Shown one piece after another: positions 8,875 through 16,361 of a DNA stretch of 20,127 nucleotides. Within the stretch, counting starts at the first letter, position 1, and each line of letters begins with the position of its first letter. The DNA lies in NCBI GenBank assembly GCA_002421565.1, contig DIKC01000068.1:620-20746 (forward strand), read 5' to 3'. The notes under the pieces are model-generated. The model did no database searches. It had not been told where the DNA came from and worked only from the letters and a program-made list of their open reading frames with translations. The stretch is from Desulfobulbaceae bacterium UBA5628. GTDB taxonomy: Bacteria > Desulfobacterota > Desulfobulbia > Desulfobulbales > Desulfurivibrionaceae. Position numbers and translations under genes: made by a program.

Positions 8875-9030
8875 ATGGATAAATATGAATGTCCCTGCGG
8901 CTATGTCTATGATCCGGCGGAAGGCGATGACGGCAACGGCATTGAGGCCGGCACCTCCTTTGAGGCCCTGCCCGATGATTGGGTCTGCCCTAAATGCGGG
9001 GCGGAAAAGGAGCATTTCTACAAGATTTGA
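8875..9030 (+). CDS. Rubredoxin with a Cys-x-Cys first knuckle
   Basis: This is a small cytoplasmic one-iron electron carrier of 51 residues, typical rubredoxin length. The body is canonical: [10 protein letters not shown], the NGIEAGTSF loop, [11 protein letters not shown] and a short charged tail. The iron ligands are Cys6, Cys8, Cys38 and Cys41. The first pair is CPCG, one residue shorter than the standard CxxCG. I checked the codons directly (tgt ccc tgc ggc), and the reading frame is intact on both sides. A clear Shine-Dalgarno AGGTGA (8864-8869) lies five bases before the ATG. It probably transfers electrons in oxygen or superoxide detoxification or other redox reactions of an anaerobe, but no partner oxidoreductase is adjacent. 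The next gene follows after six bases and may be co-transcribed. Confidence 0.93.
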   Translation: MDKYECPCGYVYDPAEGDDGNGIEAGTSFEALPDDWVCPKCGAEKEHFYKI

Positions 9031-9036
9031 ACCCAG

Positions 9037-10875
9037 GTGAGCAAAACGCCAGCCCCCCATAAAGCCCCGTCCGCCGAAGGCGCCCGTCCCGCCACTCATT
9101 TCAAGGCGGCGGTGAGTATTCCTTCGCCCGCCCAACTATACGAAAAATACAATAAGGAAATCGTGGCCGCCCCCAGCGGCGGCCGGGTTTTGCTCAATTA
9201 CCTGCTGCGGGTTTTGCAGGAGGTTTTTCAGAAGATGCGGCTGGCCAAGCTGGAAGAGGTCTCTCTGGGACATACCAGCGCCCGCCATGAACTGATCACC
9301 TCTCTCACCTCTCTCCTGACCCGTTTCAAACGGGGAGAAATGGAGGCCACCATGCGCTTCTCCTTTGAGATGAGCAATGATCCCGGCCGTCACAAGCGAA
9401 CGGTGATTATCGATCTGAGCCGGGAATCAGGGCGGGTGACGGTAATCGGAGTTGAACCCAAGGACGGGATCGACGGTTTTTTACGGGAAAAGGGTGGCTA
9501 CGCCAAGGAACGGCAGGCCCGGCGCAAGGTTTCGGGCCGGGTCGATCATTACATCACCGGCGCCTTTGCCCAGACCAGCCGGGACGAATTGCTGGCAACC
9601 ATCGACAACACTCTGGTGGCGGGGGAGCCGGGTATTGATGTCCGGGGCAGCGTGGTCAAGCCCAAACCGGCGGTGAAATATTATCTGGAACTTGGGGAAG
9701 GGGTCGAGAAGCGGGAAAAATCTCCGGGCAAGATCGAGATTTACGCCACCGGCGCCGGGGTGGTCAAAACCCGCTATGACGAAGGGGACAACCTCCGCTT
9801 TCTGGGGGTGGCGACGGCGGTTAAGCTGGGGGAGGTGGGTTTCCGGGCCGGCGGTCATGTCATGGCCCGGGGAGAAAAGGGCAAGGGCGCGGCCCTGAGT
9901 ATTGAAACCGCTGAATTCCGTTCGGTGCCGATCGCCTTCGAGGCCCGTACCGAGGGCGCCATTTACGTTAAGGAGACGGTGCAGGGCAAGGTTTACGGGG
10001 CCGAGATCACCGCCGAGATGGTCAATCAAGCGCCCGGCAAGTTTATGGTTGCCACGGCCGGGGCGATTACCGTCAACCGTTCACTCCAGGGCGGTTTTCT
10101 TTATGCGCCCAAAATCGTGATCGGCAACGGCCGGGTGGTGGCAACCTTGATGAATGCCCACTTGCAGGCCCGTAACCGTTTCTTGGGCCGCAACATCATG
10201 CTGGCCGGCCGCAGCCGGTTGATTCTGGGGAATGATTTTTTCAAGGAAGAGCAGGCCGCGGCCGGGGCGACCAGTTGCGCTATTTCCGGTCAGGATCTCT
10301 TTGCCAATCGGGGTGAGTTGAAGTTTGCCCGGCTGGAAAAGGAGGCCGAACTCAAGGATCACAACGAGGCGATCAGTCGCACCCTGCTGGGACAGGTGCA
10401 GAAAACCCTCGTCGCCCGGCCTGCCACCGACAAGGCCGTGTTGCGCCGGGTGCTGGAGACGGTCAACCTCCTGGAAAAGCAATTTGCCGATTGTTCGCTG
10501 TCGGAGGAAGAGGAAATGCGGCGCAAAATCGCCAATCTTTTGTTTGAAATCGGCCTTGAGGACTCGATGCCGTTCATCAAGCACCTGGGCCGCAAAAAGG
10601 CATTGCTGGCCGAGATCGGCCAATTGGATGCCCAGCTGGCGGCTATTACCCAGGAAATCCAGGCGGAGTTGCATCTTGCCGATTGCAAGGACGGCGCCAT
10701 GTTGACCATCCGCTGCTGGCAGGATGAACTTCTGCTCAGGTGCCTGGAACATGAGCTACTGCTTGAGCGGCCCGCCGCCAAAGAGCAAATCTTCAGCGGC
10801 CCGCGCCGGTCCCGCGCCATCACCTTTGCCTTCAACTACGACACCGACCTTCTCGATTGCCAGGTAACTGCCTGA
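9037..10875 (+). CDS. DUF342/FapA-like protein
   Basis: This is a large protein (612 residues from the GTG at 9037) without signal peptide or membrane helix. Residues about 195-400 look like the DUF342/FapA repeat region, a probable beta-helix rich in regularly spaced glycine and valine. Examples are PGIDVRG, GVVKTRYDEGD, VKETVQGKVYGAEI, AGAITVNRSLQGGFLYAPKIVIGNGRV (cited by position 341-366) and RLILGNDFF. Residues about 430-545 are charged and helical, with likely coiled coil, as in many FapA relatives. The N-terminal 190 residues I do not recognise. FapA-family proteins have been linked to flagellar assembly and cell-envelope processes, but no flagellar gene is nearby, so I assign no specific function. 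The start is uncertain: see the finding on GTG 9037 versus ACG 9046. A GTG at 9111 is another option. Confidence 0.6.
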   Translation: MSKTPAPHKAPSAEGARPATHFKAAVSIPSPAQLYEKYNKEIVAAPSGGRVLLNYLLRVLQEVFQKMRLAKLEEVSLGHTSARHELITSLTSLLTRFKRGEMEATMRFSFEMSNDPGRHKRTVIIDLSRESGRVTVIGVEPKDGIDGFLREKGGYAKERQARRKVSGRVDHYITGAFAQTSRDELLATIDNTLVAGEPGIDVRGSVVKPKPAVKYYLELGEGVEKREKSPGKIEIYATGAGVVKTRYDEGDNLRFLGVATAVKLGEVGFRAGGHVMARGEKGKGAALSIETAEFRSVPIAFEARTEGAIYVKETVQGKVYGAEITAEMVNQAPGKFMVATAGAITVNRSLQGGFLYAPKIVIGNGRVVATLMNAHLQARNRFLGRNIMLAGRSRLILGNDFFKEEQAAAGATSCAISGQDLFANRGELKFARLEKEAELKDHNEAISRTLLGQVQKTLVARPATDKAVLRRVLETVNLLEKQFADCSLSEEEEMRRKIANLLFEIGLEDSMPFIKHLGRKKALLAEIGQLDAQLAAITQEIQAELHLADCKDGAMLTIRCWQDELLLRCLEHELLLERPAAKEQIFSGPRRSRAITFAFNYDTDLLDCQVTA

Positions 10876-10878
10876 CTC

Positions 10879-10907
10879 CGGAACAATTTTCCCCTTATTC
10901 CGTTTTT
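10879..10907 (+). terminator. Weak candidate terminator after the DUF342 gene
   Basis: CGGAA (10879-10883) can pair with TTCCG (10898-10902) across a 14-base loop, followed by TTTTT (10903-10907). The stem is short and the structure lies partly within the 3' end of the opposing dacB-type gene. It may stop plus-strand transcription in the 19-base convergent gap, but it is weak. Confidence 0.2.
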
Positions 10908-12169
10908 CGGTAACCCTGTTCCAGGTAATCCAACAGGCGGTCGCGATGGTTTTGCGGCTGGTTGAGAATCAGAACCACGGGGTCGCGCCGGTTGCCGTGG
11001 TTGAAATAACCGGCATAGGCATAAACCCCGCTCAGGGTGCCGGATTTGACCAGCCGGCCGCGCCAGGAGGGCAGCAGTTCGGCGTAGGGGGCGAAATCAT
11101 CGAGCAGCCTGAGCATCGCCCTGGCGCTGATCCGATTCTCCCGGGAAAGGCCGGAACCTTCCCGCACCCGGAAGGATTGGGGCGGCAGGCCGCGCTCCCG
11201 GAGAAAGGCGGTCAGGGCGTTGATGCCCTTGTTCCAGGTGGCCGGCGGCCCGGCGGCCTGGGCGCCGCAGGCAAGAAAAAGCTGATTGGCGATGAAGTTA
11301 TTGGAATAAAGGAGCATTGCCCGCACTACCTCGCTCAGGGGGATGGAAGATCGGTGGCGATAATAAAGCCGGGCATTGGCCGGGGTCGGGCCGGAGCGGA
11401 GGCGGCCGCTGATTTCTACCCCCTGTTGGGCCAGCAACGCCTGGAACAGCTCCCCGCTGTAACGGCGGCTGGTCTCCGCCTCATGGGCAAGGTTGATCCG
11501 GTGGCGGCCGGGCGGCAACCCGGCCTTGGCGGCGGCAGCCCGCATCACCGGCAACAACGGGGTCTGGGCTTCCGCCGACCCGACCGTCTTATCGCCGGCG
11601 ATTTCGACGTTGATGGTGTTGAAGTTAACTGCCAGGGCGCGATTGGCGGCGTCGTAGGGGTTGAGGGAATCGCCGGCCCCGGCGGTGGCTGCCTCTTCCA
11701 GTTGAAAGTAGCTGTCATCGATCACCAGATCGCGAATCCGGCTGAGTCCTTGGTCTGCCAGGGCAACGGCGATCTCCGCCACCTCCTCCGAAATCAGCAT
11801 CGGATCGCCCAGCCCCTTAATATAAAGATCGTGTCCAAGATCGTGGTCAGCCAGATAAAAATGGGTTTCAAAACGAAAATCCGGGCCGAAGCGGCTAAGG
11901 GCGGCCAGGGCGGTGGCGATTTTCCAGGTGCTGGCCGGGATCAGCAGGGCCTCGGGGTTGTGGGCCATGATGATCCGTCCGTCCTTGCTGACCAGATAGG
12001 CGCCCTGTTCCATCCCGGCCGGCAAGGGTTTCGCCCCGGCGGCGTTTCCGGGCAGGGCCGGAATTGTCGAGCCCAACAGGGTCATCAGCAGGCAGGCTAG
12101 GAGAAGCGGGCCGCGGAGGCGCGGCAAGCGGTAAAAAAAGAAGGATTTGCCAAGGAATTGCGCTTTCAT
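10895..12169 (-). CDS. dacB: D-alanyl-D-alanine carboxypeptidase/endopeptidase (PBP4 type, peptidase S13)
   Basis: This is a periplasmic penicillin-binding protein that trims or cleaves peptidoglycan cross-links. From the ATG at 12167-12169 it has 424 residues. An in-frame TTG 15 bases upstream is possible, but neither has a clear ribosome binding site. Residues about 18-46 form a Sec signal peptide (PLLLACLLMTLLG, ending near GNAAGA). The S13 active-site motifs are in order: S80-T-W-K83 (SxxK), S289-N-N (SxN) and K375-S-G (KTG position, with Ser for Thr), followed by TLSGVYAYAGYF, typical of the family. Between the first two is the large S13 insertion region with INVEI. It is divergent from gmhA and convergent with the DUF342 gene. 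Confidence 0.88.
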   Translation of the reverse strand: MKAQFLGKSFFFYRLPRLRGPLLLACLLMTLLGSTIPALPGNAAGAKPLPAGMEQGAYLVSKDGRIIMAHNPEALLIPASTWKIATALAALSRFGPDFRFETHFYLADHDLGHDLYIKGLGDPMLISEEVAEIAVALADQGLSRIRDLVIDDSYFQLEEAATAGAGDSLNPYDAANRALAVNFNTINVEIAGDKTVGSAEAQTPLLPVMRAAAAKAGLPPGRHRINLAHEAETSRRYSGELFQALLAQQGVEISGRLRSGPTPANARLYYRHRSSIPLSEVVRAMLLYSNNFIANQLFLACGAQAAGPPATWNKGINALTAFLRERGLPPQSFRVREGSGLSRENRISARAMLRLLDDFAPYAELLPSWRGRLVKSGTLSGVYAYAGYFNHGNRRDPVVLILNQPQNHRDRLLDYLEQGYRKTE

Positions 12170-12191
12170 GGTGGCCGGGGACAAGGTGATC

Positions 12192-12200
12192 TGCTACAAT
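12192..12200 (+). promoter_or_regulatory. Putative extended -10 promoter for gmhA
   Basis: TGCTACAAT (12192-12200) is an extended -10 element (TGn followed by TACAAT, 5 of 6 to consensus). The -35 region at the normal distance is poor (TGGCCG). The predicted start is near 12207, giving a leader of about 59 bases before gmhA, which has an AGGAGA ribosome binding site five bases from its ATG. Confidence 0.35.
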
Positions 12201-12265
12201 CGCTGACGAATGAACCGGTCCTGATTTGAACCAGATTACCGGTAAAAAAGCAACAGGAGAACCGT

Positions 12266-12844
12266 ATGGATCAACTTATCGATGCCGGCCTGGAGGATTC
12301 CATTGCCGCCAAAAAGGCCCTGGTCGCAAGCCAGCGGGAGAATATCAAAACCCTGGTTCACTGGCTGGTCGAAACCTTGCGGGGAGAGGGCAAGATTCTC
12401 CTGTTCGGCAACGGCGGCAGCGCCGCCGACGCCCAGCATCTGGCCGCCGAATTCGTCAACCGCTTTCTCATCAACCGGCGGCCCTTGGCGGCCCTGGCCC
12501 TGACCACCGACACCTCGGTGATCACCAGCATCGGCAACGATTTTTCCTTTGACGAGATTTTTTCCAAGCAGATCGCGGCTCTTGGGCGGCCGGGCGATCT
12601 TGCCCTGGGTATTTCCACCAGCGGCAATTCGCCCAACGTGATCAAGGCGATCGAGCAGGCCCGGTTGCTGGGGATTCGCACCGCCGTACTCACCGGCGGC
12701 GACGGCGGCAAACTGCTCGGGCTGGCCGACCTCGCCGTCAACGTGCCGGTCAAATCGACCCCGGCCATTCAAGAGGCCCATTTGTGGGTCGAACATCTTC
12801 TCTGTCAACTGGTGGATGAGGTCCTTTTTGGTCGCTATGCCTAA
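12266..12844 (+). CDS. gmhA: Sedoheptulose-7-phosphate isomerase (phosphoheptose isomerase)
   Basis: It converts sedoheptulose 7-phosphate to D-glycero-D-manno-heptose 7-phosphate, the first step toward ADP-heptose for the lipopolysaccharide inner core, in the cytoplasm. The protein is 192 residues, normal for the family, and consists of a single SIS domain. Visible signatures are LLFGNGGSAADAQHLAAEF (46-63), the ISTSGNSPNV phosphate loop (116-125) and LTGGDGG. The zinc/active-site residues of E. coli GmhA are matched in spacing by His58, Glu62, Gln169 and His177. A strong AGGAGA ribosome binding site precedes it. It overlaps the next gene by eight bases from that gene's preferred start, so the two are probably translated together. 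No other heptose gene (hldE, gmhB, waa) is in the window. Confidence 0.95.
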   Translation: MDQLIDAGLEDSIAAKKALVASQRENIKTLVHWLVETLRGEGKILLFGNGGSAADAQHLAAEFVNRFLINRRPLAALALTTDTSVITSIGNDFSFDEIFSKQIAALGRPGDLALGISTSGNSPNVIKAIEQARLLGIRTAVLTGGDGGKLLGLADLAVNVPVKSTPAIQEAHLWVEHLLCQLVDEVLFGRYA

Positions 12845-13799
12845 AAAATATCAGCCCTTTGACTGCCGTGGTCTCAAGACCTATTCCCTCCATGATCGCC
12901 CCAGCAAGGTGACGGTGGCCGATTTTGCCCGGCCCCTGCCCCCCGGGGCCACCATCGGCGATTTTATCGCCTCCCTGCCGCGCCAGTTGGCTGGGGCGGA
13001 GTTTCCCGACCTGGTCGCGGATCTGGTCGCGGTCCATCGGGCCGGGCGGCCGCTGCTGCTCGGGATGGGCGCCCATGTGATCAAGGTGGGGCTCAATCCG
13101 ATCATTATTGATCTGCTGGAGCGGGGAATCATCACCGGCCTGGCCATGAACGGGGCCGGGATCATCCATGACGCGGAAATCGCCATGGCCGGCCGCACCT
13201 CGGAGGATGTGGCGGCGGTGCTGGACGAGGGCGCCTTCGGCGCGGCCCGGGAAACCGGCGAGGAGATCAACCGGGCGATCAAGCGCGGGGCCGAACAGGG
13301 GCTCGGCCTGGGCGAGGCGGTGGGCGACTGGCTGCTGGCGGCGGATTTCCCCCACAACCGGCTCAGTCTGCTGGCCACCGCTCGCCGTCTGGGGGTGCCG
13401 CTCACCGTGCATGTGGCGCTCGGCACCGACATTATCCATATCCATCCGGCCGCCGACGGGGCCGCCATCGGCCAGACCTCGCTCCAGGACTTCCGCCTTT
13501 TTTGCAGCCAGGTGGCCGATCTGGAGGGGGGGGCTTATCTCAATCTTGGTTCCGCCGTCCTCTTGCCCGAGGTCTTTTTGAAGGCCCTGACCCTGGTTCG
13601 CAACCAGGGCCACCCGGTGCGTTGTTTCACCACCGCCAATTTTGATTTTATCCGTCATTACCGGACCATGACCAACGTGGTCAACCGGCCCACCGCCACC
13701 GGCGGCCGGGGCTACAACCTGATCGGCCACCACGAACTGATGATCCCGCTCTTGGCCGCCGCCCTGATCGACGCCCTTACCGCCTTGCCGGGCCGCTGA
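12837..13799 (+). CDS. Conserved protein of unknown function, tentatively deoxyhypusine-synthase-like
   Basis: It is 320 residues from the ATG at 12837, which overlaps the gmhA stop by eight bases. An ATG 21 bases upstream is possible. There is no signal peptide or membrane helix. The sequence has glycine-rich segments suggestive of a nucleotide-binding alpha/beta fold: LLLGMGAHVIKVGLNP (74-88), LAMNGAGIIHDAEIAMAG (102-119), HVALGTDIIHIHPAADGAAIG (192-212, given by position) and YLNLGSAVLLPEVFLKAL (234-251). The layout recalls the NAD-binding deoxyhypusine synthase superfamily, but I cannot confirm this without a search, and no catalytic lysine motif stands out. The several histidines around 193-203 could bind metal. 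Translational overlap with gmhA suggests a linked role in sugar-phosphate or envelope metabolism. An uninterrupted run of eight G (13526-13533) lies in the gene. Confidence 0.7.
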   Translation: MPKKYQPFDCRGLKTYSLHDRPSKVTVADFARPLPPGATIGDFIASLPRQLAGAEFPDLVADLVAVHRAGRPLLLGMGAHVIKVGLNPIIIDLLERGIITGLAMNGAGIIHDAEIAMAGRTSEDVAAVLDEGAFGAARETGEEINRAIKRGAEQGLGLGEAVGDWLLAADFPHNRLSLLATARRLGVPLTVHVALGTDIIHIHPAADGAAIGQTSLQDFRLFCSQVADLEGGAYLNLGSAVLLPEVFLKALTLVRNQGHPVRCFTTANFDFIRHYRTMTNVVNRPTATGGRGYNLIGHHELMIPLLAAALIDALTALPGR

Positions 13800-13813
13800 T
13801 TTAATTGTATATT
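13785..13813 (+). promoter_or_regulatory. Putative sigma70-type promoter for hemC-cobA/hemD
   Basis: TTGCCG (13785-13790, 4 of 6) and TATATT (13808-13813, 5 of 6) are separated by exactly 17 bases. The element spans the end of the upstream gene and the AT-rich start of the 62-base gap. The transcription start would be near 13820, about 40 bases before the hemC ATG. hemC has an AAGGA ribosome binding site at 13850-13854. Confidence 0.45.
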
Positions 13814-13861
13814 GCCCCCCTTTGCCATTTGCCGCCGCTATCATCAACCAAGGAAAAAGTC

Positions 13862-14797
13862 ATGTTACAAAAAATTCGAATCGGCACCCGCGCCAGTTTG
13901 CTGGCCCTGGCTCAATCCAACTGGATCAAGGGTAGGATCGAGGCCCAGCATCCCGGAGTGACCGTGGAGTTGGTGAAAATCATCACCAAGGGCGACAAGA
14001 TCGTGGATGTGCCGCTGGCAATGGTGGGCGGCAAGGGGCTGTTCGTCAAGGAGATTGAAGAGGCCCTGCTCCGCAATGAGGTGGACATCGCGGTCCACAG
14101 CATGAAGGATGTGCCGGCCGAATTGCCGGAAGGGCTGCATATCGGGATCATCACCGAACGGGAAAACCCCCACGACGCCTTTATTTCCAATAAATACCAG
14201 AGTCTCGCCGCCATGCCGGCCGGGTCCAGGGTGGGGACCAGCAGTCTCCGGCGCAAGGCCCAACTGGCCATCCTCCGGCCTGATCTGCAAATCGAGGATT
14301 TGCGGGGCAATCTGGACACCCGCCTGCGTAAGCTGGATGAGGGACAGTTCGAGGCGATCATTCTGGCGGCCGCCGGCCTCAATCGCCTCAAACTGGCCCA
14401 TCGGGCCACCTTCTGTTTCACGGCCGAGGAGATGCTGCCGGCCGTGGCCCAGGGCGCGGTGGGGATCGAGATGCGGGAGGCGGACCAGGAACTGCGGGAG
14501 ATGTTGATGTTCATGGATCATCCGGCGACCACGGTGGCGGTGCGGGCCGAACGGAGCTACCTCAAGCGGCTGGAGGGCGGCTGCCAGGTGCCCTTGGCCG
14601 GTTTCGCCGTCCTGGCCGATGGGGTGCTGACCATGCGCGGCCTGATTGCATCGGTGGACGGCAGTCGCCTGGTCAAAAGCGAACACCGGGGCGACCCGGC
14701 CGAGGCGGAAAAAATCGGCCTCGCCCTGGCCGAAGAGCTGCTGGCCCAAGGGGGGCGGGAAATTCTGGAAGCGGTGTACGGCGCTTCCCTTAAGTAA
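13862..14797 (+). CDS. hemC: Hydroxymethylbilane synthase (porphobilinogen deaminase)
   Basis: This cytoplasmic enzyme polymerises four porphobilinogens to hydroxymethylbilane. It is 311 residues from the ATG at 13862, normal length. The longer frame from a TTG at 13805 is rejected because MLQKIRIGTRASLLALAQS is the usual N-terminus. Signatures are the substrate-binding RIGTRAS start, VGGKGLFVKEIE, HSMKDVP with catalytic Asp83, VGTSSLRRKAQL, and EGGCQVPLAGF with Cys241, which carries the dipyrromethane cofactor. The next gene starts 13 bases later and uses the product, so this is a two-gene uroporphyrinogen III unit. No other tetrapyrrole gene is in view. Confidence 0.97.
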   Translation: MLQKIRIGTRASLLALAQSNWIKGRIEAQHPGVTVELVKIITKGDKIVDVPLAMVGGKGLFVKEIEEALLRNEVDIAVHSMKDVPAELPEGLHIGIITERENPHDAFISNKYQSLAAMPAGSRVGTSSLRRKAQLAILRPDLQIEDLRGNLDTRLRKLDEGQFEAIILAAAGLNRLKLAHRATFCFTAEEMLPAVAQGAVGIEMREADQELREMLMFMDHPATTVAVRAERSYLKRLEGGCQVPLAGFAVLADGVLTMRGLIASVDGSRLVKSEHRGDPAEAEKIGLALAEELLAQGGREILEAVYGASLK

Positions 14798-14810
14798 GGC
14801 AGGTTTGAGC

Positions 14811-16361
14811 ATGGATGAAGCGAAAAAAAGCGATTGCAAGGCGGGCAAGGTCTATCTGATCGGGGCCGGGCCGGGCGATCCTGAGTTGATCACGGTCAAG
14901 GGCCGGCGGCTACTGGGCCGAGCCGAGGTAGTGGTCTACGATTACCTGGCCAACCGCAAACTATTGGAGCATGCCCCGGCTACCGCTACCTTGGTCTATG
15001 CCGGCAAAAAAGGGGGCGGCTGCCATTCCCACACCCAGGAAGAGATCAACCAAATGCTGGTCGATTACGCCCTGGCCGGTAAGACCGTGGTGCGGCTCAA
15101 GGGCGGCGATCCTTTTATCTTCGGCCGGGGCGGCGAGGAAATCGAGGAACTTGCGGCCCATCAGGTTCCTTTTGAAGTAGTGCCGGGAGTGACCTCGGCC
15201 ACTGCCGCCGCCACCTATGCCGGGGTACCCATCACCCACCGCCGCTTCACCTCCTCGGTGGCCTTCGTCACCGGTCATGAAGACCCCAGCCGGGCGGAAA
15301 GCCGGATCGCCTGGGACAAGCTGGCGACCGGGGTCGGCACCCTGGTTTTCTACATGGGAATCAAGAATCTCCCCTCGATCACGGAAAAACTGATCCGCTA
15401 CGGCCGCGACCCGCAAACCCCGGTGGCGGTGGTGCGCTGGGCCTCCACCCCGGAACAGCGGTCGGTGGTCGGCACCCTGACCACGATCAGCGAGGTGGTG
15501 GCCCGGGAAAAAATCACCCCACCCGCCTTGGTGGTGGTGGGGGAGGTGGTGGCCCTGCGGGAGGTCATCAACTGGTATGAGAAACGGCCGCTGTTCGGCA
15601 AACGGATTCTTGTGACCCGCACCCGGGAGCAGGCCAGCGATCTGGTGAGCCTGCTGGAGGACGAAGGGGCATCCTGCCTGGAAGGGGCGACCATCGCTCT
15701 GGCCGAGCCGCCATCCTGGGAGGCATTGGACCGGGAGCTTGGGCAATTGGCCACCTACCACTGGTTGCTTTTCACCAGCCCCAACGCAGTGCGTTTCTTT
15801 TTCAAGCGGCTACGCGAACAGGGTTTGGATAGCCGGGCGCTGGCCGGGCCGAAAATCGGGGTGGTGGGCAGCGCCACTGCCGACAGTCTGGCCGAATACG
15901 GGGTGCGGGCCGATCTGCTGCCGGAAGAATTCACCGGCGAAGGGTTGGCCGCCGCCTTGGTGGCGCAAGGGGGCGGCGGGCAACGGATTCTGCTGCCCAG
16001 GGCGATGCAGGCCCGGGATGTCCTGCCGGCAACCCTGAAAGAGGCCGGGGCCGAGGTGACGGTCGTGTCGGTCTATCGCAACGTCCGGCCGCCCATGTCC
16101 GAGGAAATCCGCCAGGCCCTGGAAAACAAGGAAGTCGATCTTATCACCTTCACCAGCTCCTCCACGGTGAGCAATTTCGTCGAGATGCTCGGCCTGGATC
16201 GGGATGGTTTAACCAGCCTCCTGGCCGGGGTGGTAATCGCCGCCATCGGCCCGATCACCGCCGCCACCGCCCAAAAAGCCGGTCTGACCGTCCACATCCA
16301 GCCAACCCCCCACACCATCCCCGCCTTGGTGGCGGGAATCCAGGAGTGGTTTGCCGCCTAG
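14811..16361 (+). CDS. cobA-hemD: Fused uroporphyrinogen-III C-methyltransferase / uroporphyrinogen-III synthase
   Basis: This is a 516-residue two-domain protein. Residues about 12-258 are the SAM-dependent methyltransferase (SUMT, CobA/SirA type): VYLIGAGPGDPELITVKG, VVRLKGGDPFIFGRGGEE, VVPGVTSATAAATYAGVP, the TGHED motif and YMGIKNL. Residues about 262-516 are uroporphyrinogen-III synthase (HemD): ILVTRTREQASDL, LLFTSPNAVRFF, IGVVGSATADSLAEYG, ILLPRAMQARDVLP and ITFTSSSTVSNF. The protein closes hydroxymethylbilane to uroporphyrinogen III and methylates it to precorrin-2, the branch point to siroheme, cobalamin and the siroheme-dependent alternative heme route of many sulfate reducers. The start at 14811 fits the SUMT N-terminus; the frame is open further upstream inside hemC but that extension is not family-like. 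This fusion is known in anaerobes. Confidence 0.95.
   Translation: MDEAKKSDCKAGKVYLIGAGPGDPELITVKGRRLLGRAEVVVYDYLANRKLLEHAPATATLVYAGKKGGGCHSHTQEEINQMLVDYALAGKTVVRLKGGDPFIFGRGGEEIEELAAHQVPFEVVPGVTSATAAATYAGVPITHRRFTSSVAFVTGHEDPSRAESRIAWDKLATGVGTLVFYMGIKNLPSITEKLIRYGRDPQTPVAVVRWASTPEQRSVVGTLTTISEVVAREKITPPALVVVGEVVALREVINWYEKRPLFGKRILVTRTREQASDLVSLLEDEGASCLEGATIALAEPPSWEALDRELGQLATYHWLLFTSPNAVRFFFKRLREQGLDSRALAGPKIGVVGSATADSLAEYGVRADLLPEEFTGEGLAAALVAQGGGGQRILLPRAMQARDVLPATLKEAGAEVTVVSVYRNVRPPMSEEIRQALENKEVDLITFTSSSTVSNFVEMLGLDRDGLTSLLAGVVIAAIGPITAATAQKAGLTVHIQPTPHTIPALVAGIQEWFAA

Noticed and set aside
7792-9135. Long minus-strand frame (447 codons) opposite the methyltransferase and rubredoxin genes
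   Set aside because: It covers two clearly recognised plus-strand genes and shows no family features; it is a GC-driven antisense frame.
12085-12110. Lipoprotein signal (LLAC) in the dacB-type signal peptide
   Set aside because: The Cys lies in the middle of the hydrophobic core, with more hydrophobic residues after it, so it is not a lipobox at a cleavage site.
13805-13861. N-terminal extension of hemC from a TTG
   Set aside because: It overlaps the predicted promoter, lacks a ribosome binding site, and the standard HemC N-terminus starts at the ATG at 13862.
14646-14810. N-terminal extension of the SUMT/HemD fusion into hemC
   Set aside because: The extra residues are arginine- and tryptophan-rich out-of-frame hemC sequence; the SUMT domain begins just after the ATG at 14811.
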